DNA of 64,000 bases from Macrolepiota albuminosa (taxonomy: Eukaryota; Basidiomycota; Agaricomycetes; Agaricales; Agaricaceae), in NCBI GenBank assembly GCA_027475525.1, contig JAMWFC010000037.1, forward strand, positions 749,419 to 813,418. Reading direction: 5' to 3'. The notes beneath the pieces are model-generated. The model ran no database searches and was not told the DNA's origin. It was given only the letters and a program-made list of their open reading frames with translations. Positions 22,950-36,439 of the stretch are shown piece by piece; the first letter of the stretch is position 1, and each line of letters opens with the position of its first letter. Made by a program: the position numbers and the translations under genes.

Positions 22950-24660
22950 CAAACTTTAGACCAGGAGCTTATGGCTGCTCCAGATAGCTCGGCTGAAAGC
23001 TTTTTTCCATTTTTCTGACCTTTTGAGTACTTAGCAGGTGAAAACTATATGCTGCTTACTCCTCTAGAAGAGTTATCTAGGTCATTATTGCCAGAACCTA
23101 GTGATTCAGAAATAACTGAGCCCATATCTACAACATCAACACTAAGTGACACTAGCACCATCACCATCCCTACTTCGACACATACACCAGCCAATATAGA
23201 GCAGGCAAATACTTAGTGCATGCCACTCAGAAACCACTTCTCATTGCCAAAATGGGACAAAACAAAGCCTTGCAAGCTAACACAGTATTTTAAGGAATTG
23301 AAGTACTTGCTACATGACTGCCATGTAACAGACAATACACAGATGAAGGAGTATGCTGCCAGATACATCTCATATGATACCGCTAAATCATAGACAGGCT
23401 TGAATGAGTTTCAAGGATCAACAGACAAAGCGGTGCCAAAGCCCTTCACCTATAACAAATGAAAGAAGGCTATCATTCATTTATATCCTGGTGCTGAAGA
23501 AGCTATGTGTTATATGGTAATGGAAATCCAGAAGCTAGTTTAGGACACCTTTGCAATAGAAATTTATACTCTGGGCATGTTATCAACTTATTATTGTGAC
23601 TTTCAGCAGATAGCAAGATGGCTTGTACAGAATGGAAAGTTATACAGAAATGAGGAGTGACACTTATTTTAACAAGGGATTCTGACCTCGCTGTAGATTA
23701 GGATCATGCATTGCCTGGAGATTCTTATGTATGAGCATCATCCTGAAGAACCTTATAATATAGATAAAGTCTTTGAAGCAGACAAGTGAATATTAAAAGA
23801 CATGGACATAGGTGTATCTTTACAGCAACCTGGCTCAGATAATGGCAGAATGCCACTTAAAGCAGGGTCACCAGCTTCTAGCACCACTAACGATTACAAT
23901 AGATTCATCAAGAAGGAGGATTTGAAAAACACCGTTAACACTACAATCACCAACATTATAAATAAGCTTGAAATTTTGATCTCAACTAGTTTTACAACAT
24001 CTAGGAATAACATGCAGATGGGACTTTGCCATTTCTGTGGTGAAGCAGAACATATCATGACCAGAGGTTGCTGTGTTATTCTTGAACAGTATTGATGGCA
24101 AGGGAGAGCATGCCAAGATGCAGATAGTAAAATAGTCTTACTTTTAGGCATTAGCATTCCCATCTATCCTGAGCATAAGACTTTCCAAGGGCGTATTGAT
24201 GAATGGCACTATTGCAATCTGAGAACTTGGCATCAGACAATTTAAATAACACCACATCAACTAAGGCAGAGACAAACTTCCAACAGGTGCTAATTCATGA
24301 GGTACTCCAGCTTAATGCCATTAATAAGCAACCTACATTGTCATGTGAAGAAAAAATCAAGACATTGGAAAGAGAATTGAAGTCATTAAAGAATCAGATC
24401 TTTGATAGGATAGAGATCAAGAAGGACAAACAACCATTAAAAGACTATAGGCCCTCAGGCACTATGTCAGACCCTGCACCAGCAAAATCCTCAAGTTCTA
24501 GTGCTAACAATGATGCATCTGACGTGACTAAGCTGCACCCTTATTCAGGGCTTGCTGGTAACTACGCTCCATCTGTCAATCAAAATTTTGGAGCATCAGA
24601 TAAGCCAAATGGGGGGCTATCAACCAACAGTGCCTATCTACAATATGGAGAAGTCTAAGC
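22950..24660 (+). pseudogene. Gag relic of the second Ty3 family
   Basis: Stop-interrupted frames give a Gag capsid-like region (LPKWDKTKPCKLTQYFKELK near 23250). This is followed by a decayed zinc knuckle, CHFCGEAEHIMTRGC, at about 24026-24070, then a lysine-rich coiled-coil-like stretch (24360-24420) and a low-complexity Ser/Ala segment. Confidence 0.75.
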
Positions 24661-25302
24661 AAGTTTTTGATTGTATCATGAAAAGACAGGTTACACTATC
24701 AGTGGAAGAATTATACAGTGTGGCACCTGAGGTTAGAAATCAGATGTGTATAGCAGTTATCCCTCAACAAAACATAGCTAACAATGTGATGACCATGGAT
24801 GAGTGCAATGATGTGTTACCAGGATTTGCCTATATCATCAAGGCAGCAGTGACAGAGGCACCAGAGACAGTGGAAATAACGGAACCACCAAAGAAAGCTA
24901 TATTAGTTGATCTGGTTGAGACATACTTAAAGTCGCTAAGATCTGACAATGACCCTGCTATTCTCACTGTAGCTCAAGACTCTCATGCTATTTGTTCAAT
25001 CATGTTAACTGTAGATGGAAAAAGCAAGATAGAGTCTATTGTGGATAGCAGATCTCAGATCATTTTGATGGCCACCGACATTAATAATGAGCTTGGTATC
25101 ATTTATGACCCTACAATTATTCTTAATATGCAGAACATTAATGGAACTATTGACTGATCCTTGAAAATAGCTTGAAATGTTCCTTGTGCTATTGGCAACC
25201 TTACGTTCTATCTATAAATTCACATTCTCAGGTCATTCACATACAATTTATTATTAGGAAGACCCTTTGATGTTTTAGCATGATCAGTAGTCAAGACAAC
25301 GT
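24600..25302 (+). pseudogene. Protease relic of the second Ty3 family
   Basis: The active site has become VDSRSQI (normally DSGSQ) near 25038, and the later LLLGRPFDVL segment lies near 25250. The frame is cut at 25303 by the reversed solo LTR and resumes after about 26392. Confidence 0.75.
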
Positions 25303-26392
25303 TGATGATGCCAATTATGGTTGGATGCACTGGATGTATACGCAGTACAACACTGTCTCCAGCACCTGGTGTGTGTAGTTGTGAGGAGTCCTGACAGAGT
25401 TCTGGTGTGCTCAAGCAAATGTGATAGAACAATGTGCTAGAAAATAGTGCCTCAAAAGCTACCTGACAAACTGTAAGTGCCATAGCCTAAGCAAAGATAC
25501 AAAGATGAAGACAAATAGTGCAGTGTAATGTGCCTGTAGATGGCACCACAAACAACAAAGACAAGATAAATGAGGTTAGCACCCAACTTGATGATAACAT
25601 TGGGCTAAGCTAGTGCAATTTGAATACCAAGTGTAACTTGGGTGCTCAAGAGTTATGATTCATTGCTATGTACATGCAGAGTAGCTATCTTTTATACTAT
25701 GCACTACTATATTTCTGAAATAAGTCTATATGTGGTGCTACTAATTAGTGCCTCTCCTCATGGTTACAGTTAACAACAACCTGTCAATGGCAACCAGCAC
25801 ACATAGAGGAATAGCAACCAATGGCGTTATAGCCCATTGGCCATGGCAACTCTAAACTGACTTTAACTTGTATGAGTCTGCTCACTTTTTAGTGTAATTC
25901 CAATTGGCCAGGCCTCTACAGAGTATAGTCAGAAAATTCTCAACAGACGCTGTAAGTTCTAATGTCAGCGCTAAACCTTGTATCAATTTTTGATAAATAA
26001 AATGCCAGGTTAGAATATATCCTATTCTATTGTTGCTGGTTCTTTAGACTTCTGATTGAAGTGCCTTGTCATGTGCCAAAAACTCTCTTCTTCCTACTGC
26101 CGCCTAATGCTAATTTCTTTATAGAACTGATTGGAGTTTGGTCAAAATTGCCTCCCTGCCATTGCATTAGTGCCATAAGTCCTGGATCTCCTAATTCTTT
26201 AAAGTCAATGAGTAGTGTATGCTGAAGGCTTAATAGTGGTGGTTTAGACAAATAAACAATGCCTATAACCAAGCACTAAAGCCCATAGTATCCTGTGTCC
26301 AAGAGAATTACTAGGGTCTCCAGTATGGCTAGTGTTTGTAGGCCTGTAGTGTGCCCCTTGATGTGCTCAGTCTGAGTAGAAGTCTATTAACA
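25303..26392 (-). repeat. Solo LTR, reverse orientation, copy 1
   Basis: About 1.1 kb, the reverse complement of the LTR at 21835-22807 and the fullest copy in the window. Its CATCATCA end is sharp at 25303; the other end is placed where protease-to-RT coding resumes (FKDKTTLTISNPN). A clean target duplication is no longer readable. Confidence 0.75.
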
Positions 26393-27455
26393 TTCAAAGA
26401 CAAAACAACACTAACTATTAGCAATCCTAATTCCAGCATTAGGAGAACAGTTCTGACATTTCCACAAGGTAAATACCAGAAACCAAAACCTAGAAAGTAA
26501 CCATATGTTAGTGATGACCCTTGTGAGTGTTTTCTGGTGCTATTGAAGAGATGAGTGATGAGGATCATGGAGATGAAGCACTTATCTTGGACTATAACCA
26601 TCAGACTGGACAAGTAATCCTTATATCACATACCCCTTTAGCCTATGAAATTTTGAACTCTTCTTCATTGCTTACTAGCAAAGCTTTATCATATCTATAC
26701 CTCACAGCTTTGGATATTACTGAAAACCTTTCAACAGACACTTATTTTGTTTCTACTCCTGACATTAAAGAACCTTTGATATCCAGTTTTGCCAAAAACC
26801 AAAATTCTACTTATAATATGTTTGCTAACAATAGTACCTCTAAGCTCAAAGTGGTCCAGATCAAGAAGAAATACAAGCTAGTAGCACTTCAAACAAAACT
26901 GGTAGCAAGCACTGTACCTGAGGAGTTTTGCATCAAAAGGAAAATAATAGGTGACTTGTTAGCAACCCTTCCTGAACTCAATCTGAATCCACCATCCTTT
27001 GAACCAACAGGACAATTTATGGCAGAACAACAGGCACTATTCCTTAGTGCCTATGATAAAGGCTTTCTATCAATGGCAGAATTGGATGTGTTAGTTGACA
27101 TCATGTGGAAACAAAACAAAGTGTTTGCTTGGGAGGACTCAGAGCATGGTAAACTGAGAACTGACTTCTTTCCACTAGTAGTTATATTGACTATACCCCA
27201 CATACCATGGACCAAGCATAATCAACCAATCCCTCCAGAGATAGAAGCTGAAGTCTGTCAGATCATTTATTCTAAGATAGCGGCTGGCATATATGAGCCT
27301 TTCAATTTGGCTTACTGATCAAGATAGTTTTACATCCTCAAGAAAAATGGGAAGCTATGTATTGTTCACAGTTTAGAGCTGCTAAAAAAGTCATGATTTA
27401 TTATTCAGGAATACTGCCCTTTTCCAGTCATGTAGCTGAGTCTTTCACAGGACAC
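26393..27455 (+). pseudogene. Protease-to-reverse-transcriptase relic
   Basis: One 263-codon open stretch (26527-27318) covers the region before the polymerase and its first motifs, ending PPEIEAEVCQIIYSKIAAGI. The fingers region (LKKNGKLCIVHSLE) follows with stops, then AESFTGH, where the second solo LTR cuts in. Confidence 0.75.
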
Positions 27456-28511
27456 TGATGATGCCAACTGTGGTTGGGTGCACTGGATGTATATGCAGTA
27501 CAATGCCATCTCCAGCACCTGGCATGTGTAGTTGTAAAGAGTTCTGACAGGGTCCTGGTGTGCTCAAGCAAATGTGATAGAACAATGCACTAGATAATAG
27601 CACCTTAGGTGCTACCTAGCAAACTATAAGCAGGCAAGGATGTAGAAAAGAAGACAAATAGCACAGCAAAATATGCTTGTAGATGGCACTGTAAACAACA
27701 TAGACAAGATAGACAAAGCTGCCCAACTTAGGGATAAAGTCAGGCAGAGCTAGCACAATTTGAACACTAAGTATAACTTGAATGCTCAAGGGTTATGATT
27801 TATTGTTATATACATATGTGGTAGCTATCTTTTATACTATATGCTATTATATTTCCAAGACAAGTCCATTCATGGCACTACTAATTAGTGCCTCTCCTTG
27901 TGGTATTAGCTAACGGCAACCTGTCAATGGCAACTGACAGCACATGGATGATGGTGACCAACAGCATTTTAGCCCATAGGACATGGTGACTCTAAATTGA
28001 CTTAGAATTGTACAAGTCTGCTCACTTTTAATGTAAATCCTGATTGGTCAAGCCACTCTGGGATATAGTCAGAAAATCTTCAACAGACGCTGTGAGCGCT
28101 AATGTTGGTGCTAAATATTGTATCAATTTTTGATAAGTCAAATTGTCAGACTTGAGTATATCCTGTGCCATCGTTATTGATTCTTTAGACTTTTAATTAA
28201 GGTGCCTTGTTGAATGGCAGCGCCTAATGCTAACACTTTCTGAAAGTGATGGAATTTGCTCAGAGTTACCTCCTTGCCATCATGCTAGCACTATGAATCC
28301 TAGGCCTCCTAAATTCTTGAAATCAATAGGTAGTGTGTGCTGAAGAACCAGAAAATGTTGAATGAGGCTAACAAGCAAGGCTTGCAACAGGGCACCCAAG
28401 TCAGAGCTATTCTGAGTCTTAGAAGGCCACTAGAGTTTTCAATATGTCAAATGTTGGTAAGCCTCTAATGTCCCTTGATGCACTCAGCCTGAGTAGAAGC
28501 CTATCAATGCA
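27456..28511 (-). repeat. Solo LTR, reverse orientation, copy 2
   Basis: Starts at TGATGATGCC exactly like copy 1 and aligns with it over about 1,050 bases. It splits the reverse transcriptase between AESFTGH and CDATLDLYVSYNE. The far border is approximate. Confidence 0.75.
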
Positions 28512-30650
28512 TATGTGATGCTACCCTAGATTTGTATGTTAGCTATAATGAGTGCTTAATCCACCCTTCCTCTCAAGACTTAACAACATTTCAAACACCA
28601 TTTGAGGTGCTACAACTGGTTACACTTCCCATGGGGTGGACAAACTCCTGTACCTATATTTCATGATGACATTATGTTTATCCTACAGCCTGAGATACCC
28701 CATCATATGCTAAGTTTCGTTGATAACATAGGCATTAAGAGCCCAAAAGATTGGTGCTTAGTAAATGGCAAGCCTGAGATGCACTCAGAAAATCCTAATA
28801 TCTGTATAGTGTTATGAGATTTCTTTAATCTGATCAACCAAGTACTCCAGCACATAAAGTATTGTGGCAGGACGTTTTCAAGACACAAGTTAGTTTTTTG
28901 TGTGCTACAATTTAAAATTTTAAAATTTTAGAACACATCTGCATGCCAGAAGGCAGGATCCTTGAGGAGAGCCAATTAGCACTGCTCAAGAAGTGAGGAG
29001 TCTGTCATAACCTTTCAAAAGTTTACATATTTCTAGTCTAGGCACAGTAGACGTCCTCCACATGTTCATTCATTATTTTGCACATCGTGCACATGCTCTT
29101 AATTGCTTGACCTGTTCAGGAATACCTTTCAAGTTTGGTCCTAATCAAATTAATGCTCAGAAAGACTTAGTGAAGACACTACAGGAAGTGAAGCCTTTGG
29201 TACCCATTGACTATACTGTTGCTAATCTCGTTATACTCATCATTGACACATTATATATTACAGTCAGCTTCTTTTTATATCAGTGTGATAGTGCAAATCA
29301 TCAAATTAGGCACTACAATTGCTTTGGATTGATTACCCTTAACGACAAAGAATCATGCTACAGTCAGTCCAAGCTAGAGTTATATGGCTTGTTTTGATTA
29401 TTTCAAGCACTACGCATGTACCTTATAGGATTTAAAATCTGATTGTCAAAGTTGATGCATGCTACATTAAAGGAATGCTACAGAATCCAAACATTCAACT
29501 ATTGGCTAGTATAAATTGCTGGGTGGTAGCAATATTAATGTTTCACTTTAAATTAGTACATGTAAAGAGCACATTTCATGGGCCAGATAGATTATTGCAG
29601 CAACTCCAACAACTGGATAATGAGGCACCAGACAATAGCAACAATAAAATATTTGATGACTGGATCAACTGATTACATGGATTCATACATATCATTCAGT
29701 TACCTATTTAAATGCTTTGTGAAGAATGGCCAGTCTTAACATAGCTACACTTTATTATTCCATATCAACCTGAGCCATATCAGGCACCATCAACTTTCTA
29801 CATGGCCAGTATCTATAACATTGCTAAGCCATCTAATAATCTAAAGATAGTTGAGGAACCCAGACCCTTGCAGGAAGACAGCCAACATCTACTATATTTG
29901 GCAATACCTTGAAGCACCAAAGCTAAGTTAGAAGATCAACAAATCAACCAGATTAGGAAGTGGCTACAGGATTTGTGACAACTACCAGACCTTACAAATA
30001 TGGAATATACCACATTTATTCAATATGTGACAACTTTCTTTATAGCTGAAGATCAACTTTGGCAACAAAATAGGGCCTATAAACTATGATAAAACCAGAC
30101 AGCCATATCAGGACTCTATGTGCTATGCACAACAACTTGGGACACCAAGGACTCTATGCAATGAGGGCAAATTTATTAGAGTGTTTTTGATGGCCTCAAG
30201 TTAGCACTGATATTGCATGGTATATTTGCACTTGTCATCTTTGCCAAATCCAGCAGATATGGCAAGTTCTTATTCCTCCAACAGTAGCAACCCCAGCACT
30301 GTTATTTGGAAAAATATACATCAACACTATGCACATGTCCAAATCAGGGCACTACAAGTATATTATCCAGAGAAGATGCTCCTTGGTATACTGGCCAGAG
30401 TTTTGTATGCTCCAGTGAGAAAACACAGATGCTATAGCTAAGTGGCTCTTTGAAGACATTATCTGCAGATGGGAAGCCCACAAGATTGTTATAGACAATG
30501 GGGTGCCTATAGTCAAGGCACTTACTTATCTTGCAAAAAAAATACAATATTCAGCACATTCAAGTCTCAAGATACAACAAACATGCCAACAGCATCATAG
30601 AAAGACCTCATTTCAATGTTAGACAGGCATATCAAGTGCGCTGCTTCAAT
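28512..30650 (+). pseudogene. Reverse transcriptase, RNase H and integrase relic
   Basis: RT palm sequence (LVTLPMGWTNS near 28620; FVDNIGIKSPKDW near 28715), RNase H remnants at about 29200-29700, and the integrase zinc-binding region near 30130-30240 (NLGHQGLYAM, then CTCHLCQ). The core end is ERPHFNVRQA near 30600. Stops occur in every segment. Confidence 0.75.
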
Positions 30651-32445
30651 CATTAAGATTCTGTAGTGTCTCAACTTTCCTGCGTCAGGTTTTCCTTTCT
30701 TATTGTAGAAGCCAGCCAGAGGCACTGCTAACACTGTTTTGAGGATGGGCACAAACTATTTGCCTTTGTAGCTCTTTTTCCACAGAAACCTTGCAGCCTC
30801 TCATATCTCACTTTGGCCGGAGGACTCGCACTTAGTTAGGATGTGGTCCATAGATTCAAACATGTTGCAGTGGCTGCACTCTACTTGGCTTTGTTGTTTG
30901 GGGTTGTAGGAGAGTTTCAGCCACTTATTTCTTACCATATATGCGTTGTGAGCTGTTATCCATAGAAAAAAATATGCCTGTTGTGAGAAATCCTTGCTGT
31001 AGATCCTCTTCTAGAACATTTCTGATGTGGGGCATGGCCCAAAGATTTCTTCAGGGCAATTTTTCATGTGATCTACTATTGACTTTGTGCGCATCCTTTG
31101 TGTGGATTTGACTGCTTGCATTCTATCCACAATGGTTTGGTAGGCTAGTGCTTGGGTCATGGCATTGAGTTTTGCCCCTGAGACGTTTAGTAGAGGGTTG
31201 AGCTTAGATCTAATCTCAGTCTGGGGGGTGTTCACTGCTTCACCAGCTAGTTTATCTGCCTCTTTGTTTTTTTCATGGCTCCTGTGGCCTTTAACCCATT
31301 TCACTTTCATCACAGTCTGTCTCTTCCTTGTCCTATCAACTGCTAGCTTTGTTAAGAGAGGATTGGCCATTGTCAGATAGCCTCTGTCCTCATTTTTTCT
31401 CATATTCTTTGTGATCACATTTATCACCTATTTAGAATTAAGCTCAATATATAAATTTCCATTCTGGGAAGCGTGTTCCATTGCCTCTTTGAAGGCAAGC
31501 AGCTTGCCTGTCTGGTTCAATTGAGTCATATTTTCTGAGACCTTTATGCTTAGATTTCCCTCACTGTTTTCTTCATAAAAAAACCCTGCTCCTGCTCTGG
31601 CACTGTCAGATCTATTATTGGTACATGAGCTATCTGTGGCTAGCATGTAGTCAATCCAGGCTCGGGTAGGGGGGGCCAGCTATGGGAGGAAGTTGTTTAC
31701 ATCTCTTTTAGTGAAAATTCTGAAGACATCAAACAGGGTGCCCATTGTAACTAGGTTACTTTTGAACATTATCCAATTTTTGCCCTTATCCTCACCATCA
31801 TCCTCCATGTCCCACTGGCCCTGTTGTAGAGTTTTCAGGATCAGACTACATGAGTCCTATTTTAGGGGAAAGATATTGAGCAGAGCTTTCACCCTCATTG
31901 TGCAGCTATGCAGAGTCATGCACCCTATTGATCCCTTCATTTTGTTACACTCTTTGCACTCACATTCATCTGTAGGATGGTGCACAGGGTGTGCAAGTAA
32001 CAGAGCTACAGCTTCTGCCTCTCCAACAGTCCTGACTAAGTGTCTGCGCCTTAGACATATACTTGAGCCATTGTTTAGGCAGCATATTTTCTTGTTCACT
32101 TCGCTGTGGTACCAGATTGGACAGTCTCTTAAAATCCTCTTGTTAAAAGTGATGCTTTCTGGTCTGATGCCATATGTTCTCACAATTCTGAGAATTTTGG
32201 TGAGGTTGTCACTGTCGTTTGACCTCTTGCTCATGTATGTTCTTCATGATTGGAGGAAGAGGTTCGGTCTCGTCTCAGAGGCCATACTCATCTTGGTGAT
32301 TGGCACATTCAGTACAAAGAGGATGTTAGCGATCAGGGTCCAGAGTGGCCAGCCTGGCCCTAGGTTCAGGTATGTTTTTACCCACATGACCCCAATAGCC
32401 TCATTTCTCATGCTGATGTTTAAGAGGGCACAGCCCCCCTCCTTT

Positions 32446-32791
32446 ATGGGTGTGCATATTGTTAGTGTGTTTACTGGGCTTGTTTTATCATTCCAGACAA
32501 AATTTCTTATCAGTTGTGTGGTTTTTTTTGATGCTCTTGGGCATTCCTTGCACCCGCATTATGTATTGAGTCATTCTGCCCACCACCATTTGTACTATCA
32601 GCTTTCTTTCTTCCAGCAATGGGTGTGCATATTGTTAGTGTGTTTACTGGGCTTGTTTTATCATTCCAGACAAAATTTCTTATCAGTTGTGTGGTTTTTT
32701 TTGATGCTCTTGGGCATTCCTTGCACCCGCATTATGTATTGAGTCATTCTGCCCACCACCATTTGTACTATCAGCTTTCTTTCTTCCAGCA
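32446..32791. repeat. 173-base tandem duplication in LINE RT
   Basis: Bases 32446-32618 recur at 32619-32791 without a difference that I can see, followed by a further 7 matching bases. It breaks the RT frame on the minus strand. Its period differs from the 77-base series. Confidence 0.95.
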
Positions 32792-34170
32792 ATGGGTGAC
32801 TCATGTCCCATTGTTTTAGGTACCTTTTAACCTTTTCAAGTATAGAGGCCCAGGGTGCTGTCATGTCAAAATCATTCTCATACCATACCTCCAATATTCT
32901 GACAGCTTTGCCTTCCCTTATGATGTGGACATTGTCCAGTACCGGTGACTTGTCGGGCACCATTATCCATGTCTCTAGCACTCTGGCATGAAAGTCCAGC
33001 AAACCTATTGGTATGACCTCAGTTTTTGCAACATTAAATTTTGCTGTTGATGTGAGACACCAGTTGTCAAGGACATCCTGAAGTGTCATGATATTGTCTG
33101 TTTTAGACAGGAATACTGTTGTGTCATCAGCAAAAAGGGATGTGATCAGTCTCTCCTTGCTTCCTGATATTTGGAAACCTTTAAGGCTTGATTTTCTCAG
33201 AGATGCAGTAAGTGGTTCTATACCCAGGTCAAAAGGGAGGCATGACAAGAGGTCTCCTTGCTAGACACCTCTCATTACTTTCCACAGAGAGCTTAGACAG
33301 GTGTTGATCATTATACACAACATGGCGTGTTTGTATAGGGATTTCACCATCTTTATGAAGTTTACTGGGAAATCAAACTTCTCCATTGTTTGCCATAGAT
33401 ATCCATGGTCTATTTTGTTGTATGCTTTCTCCTGGTCCAGCGTGACTATGATTCTGTTTTAATCCTTGGCCTCCATATCTCATCATAAGCCTTATAAGCT
33501 TTGTTTGGTCTGTTATTTTTCTGCCTAGGATAAAACCAGCCTAGCTCTCATGAATCAGGCCCACCATGGGGATGGCCAAGTGGTTGGCAAGGACTTTTGT
33601 CATAATTTTGTAATCTATGTTCAGGCACGTTATAGGTCTGTAGTTCGCAATCTCAGTTTTATCGTTCTTTTTATACAATGGGCACATCCATCCCTCCATG
33701 AAGTTTGAGGAGGGCGAGACATCATGCACTTGGATGTCTTTGAAAATCTTGGTCAGCATGCCTATGATGTCGAACAATGGCTTATTGAGCTTCGTGTCTT
33801 CTACAAAACACCAGTAGATAGACTTAAACAGCTCGTACATTGTTTCATCAATCCCAGCTATGGTGTGATTCTCTGACTTAGCCAGGGCTTTCAGGACTTC
33901 TTCCCTTGTAATAGGGGCCTCCAGGCCAGACCTTTGATCCATGGACAATTTCCTTTCCAGGCAGCCCAGGACTTGGTCAGTCTTCTCCTGTCGTAAACCT
34001 TCCTCCACTACTAGTTTTTCCTTCTGTAGGTTGTTGTGGTAGTTTTGTGCTAGCTCCACCATTCTCTGTGAGTTTTTTTTCATATAGGTTGGTGGGTTCC
34101 ATTGCCACTGACAGTGGTTTCCTTAAAGCATACAACATGTCTTGTGGCTTAGCTTTCTTATTGGTTTGCA

Positions 34171-34324
34171 TCCAGTATCTGCATACTGCTTCTCCTTCAA
34201 GGCAGTTTTGTATCTTAGCTTGGGTTTGCACAAATCTGTGCTTCTTCTCCAGTATCTGCATACTGCTTCTCCTTCAAGGCAGTTTTGTATCTTAGCTTGG
34301 GTTTGCACAAATCTGTGCTTCTTC
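34171..34324. repeat. Exact 77-base tandem duplication, site 5
   Basis: Bases 34171-34247 are repeated perfectly at 34248-34324; the identity stops exactly at 77. It lies in the decayed LINE between endonuclease and RT. Confidence 0.97.
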
Positions 34325-36439
34325 CCTTTCAGGAATCTTAATTCTGATTTCAAGGCAGCAGCCTTCTTAGATCTTTCATCTTTGCTAGATGAGGTCGATT
34401 TCAGTTCATCCTCTAGTGCCAATCTCAGCTCCCTTAGCTGTCTCTCATAGCATGGAATGACAATCTTGTTCCTTGTTTTAGCAACTTCCATTACATTCAA
34501 CTTCCACTCAAAATAAAGGGATTGCGGATTTAGTATATTGCAGCAAGTGTTGCTGATGTTCCTTATTTTTCCAGAGTTTTATGGCCCAATTTGTGAGCAA
34601 AATCCTTTAGGATCTTGTCCTTTAGAAAGTGTGGAGAGATGGCCCAGCACCCTTTTCCTACCAGTGGGGCATCCTTATGTGCTACTTGGACTGATGCCAG
34701 GTCATGGTCTGAGCCTGAGATGCCATAGGATTCGATTTTCCATTCTCTTGCCATACACAGAAGATTGTTTGTGACATAGATTCTGTCTAGTCTCAACTGT
34801 GCACTAGAGGCTTCCTGTAGGAAAGTATATGCTCTGGTGTCTGGGTATGTCCTCCTCCAGCCATCCAACAGATTGAGGTGAGACATCAGGTTTTCAAGGG
34901 CATTTGTCATGGAGGCAGGGTCACTTCATGATGGCAGGTGGTCAAGGATGTTCTCGATGACATTTAAGTTGCCCAGTAGGATGTCGATCTTTATCTCCTG
35001 TCTATTTTCCAAGAAGAAGTAGACCTTGTTCCAGAAGGTGGTGTTTTCCTCAGCTTTACTTGCCATTATATTGGGAATGTAAACAGCCAGGATTGTTAAT
35101 ATTTCTTCCTTATGCCAGCTCATTGTCAGTATTGCTGTTCTACCAGGTATAACCTTGGTGAAGGTTGTACCCTCCGTGTTTACTAAGCTCTTGTTTAGGA
35201 CAAATGCTATGCCGCCTCTTCTTGTTGGGTGCTCTGGGTCCTCAGAGTTGAAGATCCTCAGCCTTTTCCCCAAAAGCTTCTGGATGTTATCTATTCTCTC
35301 CTTCATCAGGTGAGATTCTCAGATGGCTATAATTTCAATCTTTTTATCATGAACTATCTGGTTGACATGATTCCACTTAGTAGATCAGCAACCAGGCTCC
35401 ATAAAGCCCCTTATATTTATTGTGGCAATCTTGATTGATGCCTTTGTGTTTAGTCGGCACATCTGACTGTTCTGTCTGTGTGCTTGACCCCCCAGAGGCT
35501 GTGGGTGCTCCCTCAGGGTGGGGGAGAGAGAAGCATCCTCCCCTGGGCTGGCTGTCTGCTGCTCTGCTGCTGTCAGTGGCGGATGAGCTGTCTGCTTGTG
35601 GGGGTGTATTGCAACCCCTTGGCCTAGCACAGGAGTGATTCCTTGCTGGTTGCCTCCTCCATGTTTGTTGCAAAGTAGGGGTTCAAGCTGGCTGTCTGCT
35701 GCTTGCATACTAGGCCGTCATTCAACGCTCACTAAGCCAGGAGTCCTCCTGCTTTCATTGAGCTCCTGTTGGCCTCACAGTATTTGTCCACCTCTGTCCT
35801 CAGCCCCATCATCCTCAGGTTGGTTGCTGGTGGGTGAGGCACCCTCCCTTCTGATGGTGCGAGGATAAGTTGCCATTGCCAAGTGACCTTGAGTTCATGT
35901 AGGAGATCTGGATGTAGAGTTGTTAGATGCAGACAGGGTAAGATTTGTCCTCTGGCAGAGCTTGTGAGACTCCACCAGAGTTTGGCAGTTCCTTTTAGAT
36001 ACCCCTTCCAGATGGGTGAAGGGGGGTCCTCAAGAGTTGTTCTGATAGACAGGCTCTGCCAACAGCCCAGAAGAAAGATTTTGATGCTTTCCACTCCAAC
36101 CTACCTTCTTACAGCTTCCAGTGTTGCAGAGAGTGCTTTCTGACTAGCGGTCCACTCCAACTTATGGACCCATCTCCTGGCCCAGTTGGGGCATTGTTCC
36201 CATGGGAAATCTGGGGACAGGTGCAATTTGGTCTATTTCCATGGCTATAGAGGGCTCATGGATTGTTTAGAGAGTACATCACTAGCTGCCATAAGAGACA
36301 TATGACCAGCCCCTCTCAGCCGCATGGTCCCAGCCAGTGGCACTGCTATGACCTCTCCCTTTTCCTCTCCTTCCAGGAAAGCCTCTTTCCCAGCCATCAT
36401 GGGAGTCTGTTGCTACACCATTGGCACATGTGAGGTGGT

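Larger units (their letters stand above)
21835..30650 (+). mobile_element. Decayed Ty3/gypsy element of a second family
   Basis: A plus-strand element with a truncated 5' LTR, primer binding site, gag, protease, reverse transcriptase, RNase H and integrase zinc finger and core, all CpG-poor and full of stops. It is interrupted by two reverse-oriented solo LTRs of its own family (about 25303-26392 and 27456-28511). The coding sequence on either side of each solo LTR joins up. It ends within integrase (YNKHANSIIERPHFNVRQA, about 30557-30620), where the LINE begins; no 3' LTR follows. The set of motifs (MGWTNS, then FVDNIGIKSPKDW, HICMPEGRI) resembles a Ty3 lineage common in Agaricomycetes. Confidence 0.85.
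30651..35710 (-). pseudogene. LINE ORF2: endonuclease, reverse transcriptase, RNase H
   Basis: The endonuclease runs from IATINIRGF (about 35415) through LDRIYV and SDHDLASVQV (about 34670-34790), the last holding the catalytic Ser-Asp-His. RT follows: the KNDKTEIANYRPITCLN fingers near 33640, and the palm with an intact FADDTTVFL near 33120. RNase H has ATDSSCTNN near 31640 and VKWVKGHRSHEKNKEADKLA near 31260-31310. A zinc motif CSHCNMFESMDHILTKC lies near 30860. Frames break repeatedly, including at a 77-base and a 173-base tandem duplication. Confidence 0.85.

Noticed and set aside
31693..32742. 349-codon plus-strand frame
   Set aside because: It is the antisense shadow of LINE RT and RNase H, whose motifs read on the minus strand.
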